From: Theocolax elegans | Taxonomy: Eukaryota; Arthropoda; Insecta; Hymenoptera; Cerocephalidae | NCBI GenBank assembly: GCA_026168455.1 | Contig: CM047431.1 | Location: 61,710,910-61,774,909 of the forward strand | Reading direction: 5' to 3' | Length of the DNA: 64,000 bases | In this document: positions 15,369 through 26,100 of the stretch, piece by piece | Layout of the letters: every line of letters starts with the position of its first letter | How positions within the stretch are numbered: position 1 is the first letter of the stretch | Program-made: the position numbers and the translations under genes | The notes under the pieces: model-generated | The model's database searches: none | What the model was told of the DNA's origin: nothing | The model's input: the letters and a program-made list of their open reading frames with translations, nothing else

Positions 15369-15409
<41 letters not shown>

Positions 15410-17143
15410 ATGAAAATTTCACTCGGTAAGCGAGCGCGCGAGAAGTGCCACGAGTTTAAGGAGGCCGTAGAAAGCGCGAGCAAACCGGAGCGCCGTCGTT
15501 TCGTTGCACCTCGGAATCCCGCGTAACGCCGCGCGCGGCCAGATTGCGACACGCGCCTTTGATTACGACACCGATATATAAGTACCTTTTCCTCCTTAAC
15601 TCCTGTTTCTCTATTACTGTATACTAGATCATCTATTTTTCCTTTTTCCCTCCTAGCTCCCCTTTCATTTATCCATGCATTCCTGCACCTCATTTCTTAT
15701 TCTTCTTATATGTTGCATTTACATTTACCAATTGCCTACCTGTCCGAGAGATAGCATCGTGCTGTTTTGCGGAAACTCGACGTTTAGATCATTCGAAAAT
15801 TACACGGAGAGAACATTGTTCCGAATGAAAATTGTACAGCATGATAGATATTTTGAAAGGATACACGTGCTCGAAGTATATTCCTACTCTTGTTCGTGAC
15901 ATATATTGCGCTGTGTACAATCTGATTACTTTCTGCTTGATACCGTGATGGATTTTTTAGAGAACTATTCCAGTTAATTTTGACAAAATTTGTAATTTGA
16001 TCATATTAGGATCATATTTTGAGCATTTTTTGCTAATTCGTCACTTTCTGGCTTAAACACCGTTTCAATTATGCTCAAAATTCTACTAAATGGACCAAAA
16101 ATATTTTTCTCATTGAGATCCTAATGAAACGCTTTTCTCTAACCATATTCAGATAAAATGTAATTTTTCTATTTTCATTTTTTTAACGCGTAAACACAAA
16201 TCAATTTTGAATTAAGTTGTCACCTGCAAACATTTTATTAAAAATTTGATATCTTCGTGTTTATTTTAAAGGTAATCAATAAAAGTTCTACCGAATTTAT
16301 AAGAACTGTGAAATTTATTTTAAATGTCAAGGAACAAAAATCATTTCAGCTTAGGACCTATACAAGCAATTTTTGCTGGCTAGTTCCAAAATTGAAATTT
16401 CTACTATAGGGTAGTTAAAACTTCCCTAATTTTCGTCTACAAATTATGTCTAATTAATGATACTTTAATTTTATAGTTAAATAATAATATATTCTTAAAT
16501 ATGAATAAATTTATTTATGTATATAAATAAATAATTTTTACATGTCAATTTTGATTATTTATTTTGTCACAATAATCGTAAAATTAATTAGTTGCAAAAA
16601 TGTTTTAAATTAGTAAAAAATATAATTTTTCTAAAAAATACACTATTAAAAATCAATAATTTTTCAAATTATTAAATTTCGATAATTTTTAGTACATTCG
16701 CAACCGGAAAGATTAGTAATTTTCTAAACTCTAGCATGGTCAATTTATATTAATATTGCTGGACAAAAATTGCGTAATCTCGCATACGTCAGTATTAGAC
16801 AATCGATATTTGAATAATTTTCATTAAGTTTGTCCATCCGTGTACAAATAATTGATGGATCAATTTCAAACTTTGGTACAGAGACGCAACGATTTCTCGA
16901 TGTACCAACAACGGTATCTTAATGTTAAACTTTTTTTTCTTGTTCCTCCGCTTTTTTTTTTTAATCACCGGATCAATGAAAAATCCATCAAGTCGAATTG
17001 TCGGTGGAAACGTTTAGAAAGCAGTGGAGATCCTTTTACGGGAATTATACCGCTCAGTTGCCGGTCGCTCGAGACTAGGCGCGCCCTAACCAACGGAAAA
17101 CGATGTGTACACGAGTGCACGCTCGATCAATCGATCGTTCCTT

Positions 17144-17185
<42 letters not shown>

Positions 17186-20100
17186 CGTCCACCCACAAAA
17201 CAAACGTTAATAAGACGAGGGTCAAAGAAAAGGATGAAACGTTATGAATCATCTCCGTGCCGTACGAGTTATCACGCTATATTCTACTTCGTATATTAGT
17301 TTTTTCGACGGAGTCATTATATCTTTTAACGTGGGTGTGGAAGCCTTGGAGTACATTTGATTTACCCGGTACGTTATGTTTACGAAATGCGCATCTATGC
17401 TTCACTTTTTTTTCTTATTTTATACACATTTATAATTTAGTCCGACTATAATTTTCTATTTTGTCATAATATGCATTTATATTATTGCACGATGTATACA
17501 AATTCGAAGGTGAGCTATACAAATCGTTTTTATCGAGGCGTCCTGATGAACAAGTAATAACAATTAATTAAAGATGATTAACTTAGTATACTCGCACTTT
17601 TTTTCCAGCAGGAAACAAGTGTCTCTAAAATCGTGCGACTCGCGTTCACGTTTCTTTTCTCATCTACACTCGCTTCCTTGATAAATATATTTACGGTTCT
17701 TTTAATCCCACGATGGATTTTTTTTTATATTTCTACGATTCGTGATGCGTTTTCTCGATTTACAATATTAACATTGGAATTAATATTCCATATTGAAATA
17801 TATTACTACACTGAAGAAAATGTTAGTCAATTATTATTGGTAACTTTTGGAAACTAAGAATTTCATTTATGATTTCAAATACGTTATCTTTCTTTTAATT
17901 AACACATCGTTTTACCTTAACTGACAATTATTAATTACAAACGAATATTTTTGTTTACGTCCGTTGAATTCATTATATTCCGTTCAATATTTTGATATAT
18001 GTGTACGCACAATTTATAATATTAGAAAATTAATGTAGAATAAAATCAGTACCCGTAGGTAAAAAAAATTAGAATATAATTATATAAAAATTAATGTTTC
18101 ATTTATTAAATTTTACGAAACGTAATAAACTAATTTTGGTAATCTAACAGTTTGTGTGTTAAACAATATACTAATTTTTATAATACTACATTTTTATGTC
18201 CTTTTTCCAAGTTTCCGTATATATACGAGAAAGATCGAGAGACCCTCGAGCGATCGACCGCATTACGATCCAGAATACGCGCAAGAAAAAAAAATGACGT
18301 CTCCAATTTTGTAGCATCTGTGTACAGCTCATTTATATGATTATCGGATACGGAATCGTGGAAACAATCGGCTCGAGAATTTTCCGTGCGTGTTAACCAT
18401 AGAAAGGAGGAAGTTGGAGACTTTCTCGCGTCTCCTTGATGGGACTCTTCAGTTTTTCCATTCGTGCACACTATATTTTCTTGTTATTTCTCTTTCGTTT
18501 CGTTTGCTTAATGTCGAACCCTTAATTAAACCTCGTTATACGAAGATTAAATGCTCGGTGGAACTTTTATTAACTGTGTAAATTTTTAGGGAATTTTATC
18601 AATTATTTTGTCGAACGCGTTTAAAAGTACACTGAGAGAAACTTTATTGTAAATATCAGTACAACTGTACGAAAAATTAGTATGGTGTGTTGGTTGGGAA
18701 GGACAGACTCGCGCCGCATTAAAAATTGCTATGTAACATAGTAAATTTTAATACAAACATAGTAATTTTTCATATATCAAGTAGCAAAAGATACAATATA
18801 CCCATAGTGATTTTTGCTATAATTATATGTATATAAAAAATTATGACATATCAAATCTGTGCCTTCCGTTCAATGGTCCATGCTAATTTTTAGAACAACA
18901 TTTCTCTCCGTGTATGCATATACATTTTTCAGTAAACTATTAAATATTTGTTGAAAGAAGGATGTATGCGTATTAGGTAATTTAAAATATTTCTCAGTTT
19001 CGAACAATTGGCGAAAATGTTTGATGAAATTCACCAACATTTTTTGTCAACGTGGATAAAGAATCTGATCGAAATACGGATGATCGTTTATATATATATA
19101 TATAATTACAGGATTTTGCGATGCGAAGTGCGGAATATATATATATATATATCACTTGTAGGTAGGAGGGGGGAGAAGTTAATCGCACTTGTCTTTCGCT
19201 CGCGACGACTCTCACCTTGACACACATTCTTTTACCGCTCTCTAACCGATCACCTTACTTTGCACATCGCGGAAAAACGCTCGCACCTGTGTGTGCAACG
19301 TTATCGATGTGTGCGCTCATTTTTCCGGGTGTGGCCTTTATTATTGCCTTTCGACTATTTGAATAATTTCACTTTGTTCAACATTTTCGTCTTTCATTCT
19401 TTCTTCTTCTTTTTTTTCAATAACGGAGATTTTGTAGACGTATATCGAGTTTATACTTTCAATGTTTTATAGATAAGTTATACTGATATTTTTGTAATAC
19501 TGGTTGAGCTTGTTTTTTTTAATAAATTTAAACCGTTATTTAAATAGTTTTTTTAAGACGATAGTCAATGTTAAATTAGTAGTATACGATTTGTAATTTA
19601 ATCGCGGGTATGTCGTTCATTTATTTTTTTTTTGATGAATTTAAGTCATTTCGCAATTTTACTTTTGCTACATTAGGAGAAAATTTTAATGATAGATAAA
19701 TACGTTCTATAAAAAAATTAGCCTCGCAGGCGAAATTTAAAGCTTATCTGGTCTCAAGATAAAATGTGTGCACACCGGTGTTTTAAGGCGCTATTTAGGA
19801 ACGTATGGTATCAGAATTAAAAATTTTAGAAATGTCAGATCTAATACGGTATAGATAAATTATATATATATAGTATTTTCCGTATTTTTACGTTTACAAA
19901 ACATTATTTTTATAATAGTAAAATTTTTACGGTGAAAGGCGTAATATTTGTGGTTCCACCAAGTTGATTCTCAGGCGGAAAATTTTGAACAACAAATTAA
20001 ATGATCGTACACAAAATACGTAAAACCCATATGGAATACTTTTACTTTTTCGCCGAGAATTCAGATCCTCCTGTCTCTAAATATCTTTACCATCGGATAA

Positions 20101-23100
20101 ATTCATATATAATGATCTAAAAAGCGTGCTCACGAATTCATAAAATCCTAAGTAAATATCTCGTAATTTTGACAACTCGTAGATGGAAAATATCTAGCCG
20201 AGAAATTGTAGCTCAATCGTCAATAATTCGAATTTAAAGGCGTACACGTATATATGTGTATAAAATCGTAATTTTAATTGCGAGGATTAACGCGAGTATA
20301 GTTCGATAGATATTGCGGATGAAAGTCGCAGTCTCCAAGAACCACGTATATACCTATACATCTATACGTATACGCACGATCAGTGACTCTGCAATTACCG
20401 CAAATGAAACGTAACGTTTTTTTTTCTTCTCCATCTCGCCAACGTTACAAACAAAATCTACGCGTACATACACCCGAGCAACTCCAAGTATTTCATACAT
20501 TTTGCGCGCACCGGAATTCAGATCAGGTTATCTTTCGTTATTTTATTAAAAATTTTGGGTATTGGTAAAGGAGCACGCCGCGTGTATATATAGTCAATTA
20601 CGGGATTGACAAAAGTGAAGGAGCCCGAGAAAAAAGAGCGAGAGGAAAAAAAAAGTAAAAGGTATGTAACCCACAGGTCGGTATATTCCTTACTTAGGAT
20701 AAACACGAGTTAAACGAGCTCGTTAGTATATACGAAAAGGATAAAAAAAAAATAAGATCCAGAATAGAATTTTCCTTTTCGCTCCCATTAACCGCTGCGG
20801 TCGAGTAGAGTAAGGGGTTAAGTGGGTCACAGAGTCAACTTTTCAATTGAGTTTTCCACCGGTGTTTTTCTTCTCTTCGTTTTAAACCTCCTCTCGCAAC
20901 TGTCTCTCTATAACCTTACAAAATTATGTAAATTGTGTTACGACTCGTACATTTATTTTCCCATTTTTTTTTAGTTTTTTTTAACGAAAAACCGAATTTA
21001 ATATTAATGCGAAACGATGATAACGTTATCGCATTGGAACTGTTCTTTTTTTTTAACGGTAAGCCTGCTGAATATGCGTAACGCAAGAAAACTTATTTTT
21101 AGGCGACATCGTAGGTCAATAAATTGGCGAGTACTCGCGCCGTTTCTTTAATTCCGACAAATTTACACATGCACACACATGATTAGAAGCATTTGAACGA
21201 CAAGTTTTTGTCAATCTTTCGATACGTCAATTATTAGAGTTCCTTGCGCTGTATAGAAATCAGAAAAATATGTTAAGAAATTATTTCCTAGGTTTCCTAT
21301 AAATTGATAAGAACTATATATACTATAGCTAATAAAACTATCTGTAATTACGATTTTCCGAACCTTTCTCTACAATTTGGAAAATTTTAAACTATTTATC
21401 CGAATAATGAGCTTGAAAAATGTATTTATTGGAAAAATATCATAATTAAATTACGATCATTATTAACAATTAAATATAAAGGGATACATACTTTATTTTA
21501 TTTAAGTATAAAAGTATAAGGGTTTGCCGCCTTATCGTACGAGTTATACGCAATATTTTATATTATTGCATATTAAAAAAGATTCCCTTACCCTTATGTA
21601 AATTGATATCTTTAATTATTATATTAATTCGTGTATGAATTTTATTAATTCATCTGAAGGAGATGTTGGACTCAGAAAATGGTAATTTTTAATATTTTTT
21701 TTATAAACAAAAGAATAAATTTTTAAAAAAATCGTAAACGCCATGCCCTTAGGCATGTTTTAAACAATATACTCAAATTTTTTCAGATTTTTAAATTTAT
21801 AATTTAAATTTATAATTTATTTTTTAAATTTATAATTTAAAAATCTGATTTTTGCGTTGAAAATTCATGCCTTTTTAGACGAATAATTACTAACCGAAAA
21901 TTGTTTATTCAATTATTATTAACAAATTTATTTTTTCTTAAAAAATCAAAACGCCTTGCCCTTGCTTTTGTTTTAAATTACCCTTATGATTTTTTTTAGA
22001 TTTTTAATTCAATACTTTCAACATAATTCTTATGTTGAAAGGTGTAGATCCCTGTAAATTGGGTCCGACACCCCGTTAAAAACATCTCTCAGAAAAATAT
22101 CTGGCTAAAGGAACATTTATTTTGTACGTTTTTATTATCCCCATATAGTTATTACCATGTACCAGTCATTTATAATTTTTTAATTGGATATATTTATATA
22201 TATGAACGAATTAACTAAAATGACATACGCGCCGGTTATGCATGCTCGTTCCACAATGACGACGATGGTGATGATTCATTTACTGATAGAATAGCTTTTA
22301 TCATCTCGGAAACACGCTCTACACACCTATAATACATATATATATATATATACATATACATAGGCAATTCGATTTGATTCACCGAGTGACAATTCGCGTT
22401 TGTATCTTATTTTTAGCACGATTCTAATTGTCTTATCGTTATTTCTTTTGTAACTGCACCTCTCGCCTGAAATTTTTCGAATTTTTCGCATTTTTAATAT
22501 TATACCATGTAAAACATTATTCATTTAGGGAAAAGCGCAATCGTTAATGGTAAAACAAAACAAAAAAATCGTAGCAGCTGTGTGTTTATAACGGTGAGCG
22601 ATAAGGCTTACGATTCGAACGATACGTACCAGGAAGAACGTGGACAAACCCGTTTGCAAAATAAAAAAAAAATTTAATTTATACATCTATAATACACGTA
22701 AAAAGCGTTGCAACTTTCGCTGCGGATATATATATATATTTCTTGACGATCAACCTTTTCGATTCGTAGTGCGAGAGTTGCGTATTTTCTTTTAGTTATT
22801 TATTATTAATAAATAACGGTTAACGCTGAAATCGAATTTCGCACGAGACATATATGTTAACCGAAATTGCGATTGCCGGATCTCAAGAGAAATTGAGTGA
22901 ATTCGACAAAATATTTTAATGCATATATAAGGTTTATAGTCGTTAACAAATCATTGTTGGAAAATAATAAAAATTTTGTACTTGTCAAACGTACGGTATG
23001 TGAAGGTAAATATATATTCAATTAAAATTTTGTTGGGTATTACTAAATATTTCCTTGGTTCCAAAGATTTTTTTTTACGAAGATTCGTTAAAAGATTTTT

Positions 23101-26100
23101 TCGTATTAAAGTAGCATATTATTTTTTGTTTCCAGTGCGCTCGAAACATTATTAGCGTATACGAATGATTCCTAAATAATCTATATAATAGAGATATTCA
23201 CACGGGAATCACGAAAACAAACTTCCGATACAGAAATTTGTACATACGAATATGTATAATATACTTTCACCGATCCGGAAAACGTGAAAATTGCCGATTA
23301 TGCGTGTGTATGTGTGTCGATAGCGGAATGATTAATTGAATTACTAAGGTGTGTGTGTGTGTGTGTGTCTATATATACATATATTCACACAGGTACGTAG
23401 AATACAAAATCAAATGACTTTCGAACTATATATATTGACTTTCTTTCGACGGAAAGTCATTTTTTTTTCTATTTATTCCCACGCATCAGCGCTCGTGTAT
23501 AGACTTTCCCAAAGGTAATTTTACGGGCCTTGGGATATTCTTTTCGTGATTGATCCCGTCGAACTCGCAGTGTCTTAACTCCTTCTTCTCTATTTTCAAA
23601 ATTTGTTAAACAAGCTGTTTTTCCTAAAATAGAAACTTTTGTAAACTAAAAATATCCAAGATATCTACGATAATCCCTGCCATTGAATAATTTAAGGAAA
23701 AAGACGAAAGTTATATATAGGTCAAGGAGATGTCCAAGGATAATCGGAGAATTCAATTTTCAGTGTTCCAATTTTTCTTTGCAATAAATTAATCTATCAA
23801 TTTTTAGCCATATCTAGTTTATTTGTAACACGTGTAACTTTTTTTAACCAAGTATGACAATTCGCGACGTGATTTTTCGATATAATGCGCACCTATACCG
23901 CGGATACACCGTTGAATACTATTTTAACCAATTAGCCTGAAATTTTTAGCAGTAACGAGTAAACATGTCTTTTTAATACATAATTTATAACTATTGCAAC
24001 AAACAATGTACAAATACTTTTGCATTATTGTGGTAATTGTATATTATCCTAAAAAATCAAGTCACGATTAGTCATAGTAAATAAAAAAAAAGTTCATGGT
24101 ATACAAATCAATTTTGACGACGAAGTTAACAGTTCAATATGTATTTAAAAAGTCAAGGAAAATTTTAAGTACAATTGCGTAATTAAGTATATTAATTATT
24201 TATGATAAATTTTTTTCTATACATTAATACGTTCATTCAATCAATTCTTTTAAAATAGATTGAAATGCGTGAAAACAATGAATCTAGCGTTCGAATAATC
24301 AAATTCATTGGAGCTTAAATTAATAGTGTACGATACGACAATATATTTACCAAAGAATTAGGAAAGAATTACTAATTGTAAAATGTTACTAGCGGAAAAT
24401 TAATTTTTTCGTATGGACTTGACATTCCTTTGAACCAAAGATTTAGAATTATGGTAGAATAGCAACAGGGTATAAATAGTACCAGTATTTAAAAATTTGC
24501 CAGTGGGAACAAAAACTCGTTTACAAAGAAAAATAGTCCATTGGGGCGTAATTATTTCGTAGCACACGTTCTGACGACTATTCGTACCAAAACTTTATCG
24601 TTACGTTAAAATGCAGTTGCTCGTGACTTTGTGTAGGAAAAAAATTAAAAACGAACGTATACGAGCATGTCAGCGTAAAACAGAGGTTTTATCGATGAAT
24701 TTCGACATCGGTGAATAAACGTGTAATTTGAGCTGTTTACGACAGTTATAATATTATTCAAATGCCCACGTTCGAGCATTGGTTTTCACTCGTGTTTTCA
24801 TCTTTTCATACGTACAATTCTTATAAATATAGGTATAGATACATAGTAAAACACGAACACAAGGTGATTATTAAGTTTGACCCGGAAAATATCTTGTAAT
24901 AGTAAAAATAAAAAAAATTGTTAAAATGTACACAGATGAAGCGAGCAGTTTGTCGGAAGCTTGCAGCACACCGATCATCGGGGCGAGCTCGAGGACCTCG
25001 TCGAGTCACGCGAGCATGGATCTGGACGACATAGATCGAAGTCTTCACGCGGCGCATCTCGCGACTCGTGCATCACTCTCGAGCCTTGGGGTACGTATAC
25101 CTTCATATATATATATGATATGATATGCAAGTTTTAACGATCGAAAGGAATGATACGCAGTGATAACGAATGGAATAACATTGATTTGACAGGCACGTTC
25201 GGATTCAATGGCATCGGTGTACAGCGGTGCCGGTGAGGGTCGATGGTGCGGCTCGGTCGCTGTTAGAGGTGAAGTCGAATTTTCCCTTCAGTACGACTAC
25301 AAACAACTTACGTTCGAGGTCCACGTTACGCAATGCAGAGACCTCGCACCCGTCGATGTCAAGCGCAATCGATCCGATCCGTAAGTTTAACCCTCGATCT
25401 ATTATTTGGGTCTCGTGTCTGCACTATGTATATACATCTTATTTCATTACGCGTCTCTCGCTTTATTTTTATTTTAAACTTTTTTTCTTACCGCAATATT
25501 TCCGAATGATTTATTTATTTATTTACTTGTCAGCGTATATAACTATTAGAATTGTGGATTAGTTAGAGTCTATTTGAAAATATACTATAAAAACCAATAA
25601 TAAATAATAAACGGTACGTGTAACTGTATCTGGTAATTCCTAATAATAAATAAAAAATCAATGGAAAAAAAATATTTGAAGAGATAAGTATGCATAGAAA
25701 TAATGTGTGTAGTAGAAAAAAATGATACTTTACGTTAATTTACTTGATTTTATTAGGAATCATGGGTGCGGATATATATAATATTTACACGCTAATTAAT
25801 AACGAGTTACAATGAAACATATTGCTTGATAATAGCTGTAACGCTGCATTAATTATATTAAATACGAATTTTTTTTCTACATTATTTACCGTTTTGTAAT
25901 ACTTTTCTGTCATTTGGTAGAAAGTTAAAAATTATAATTGACAATTGTATAACTATATTCGTTATTTATTATTTTACTCATTATCAGGGAATGAAAATAC
26001 TTGTTCCTAGATATACGTGGTTCTTTGGTGTAATAAATAACTCGTAATATAATTAAAAAAACACTTTTCACTAATTGTTTTAATCAATCTTCGGCTTAAA

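Larger units (their letters stand above)
13990..24935. other. 11 kb btsz intron
   Basis: This phase-1 intron runs from GTGAGT to GTACACAG. I find no convincing exon. It holds (CT)n runs at 15370-15407 and 17147-17183, a (GT)n run at 23349-23368, several (TA)n runs, and the inverted-repeat elements listed separately at 18628 and 21659. Short isoforms of SLP genes often start from internal promoters, and an intron this large just upstream of the C2 exons would be the natural place, but I see no clear first exon. Confidence 0.5.
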
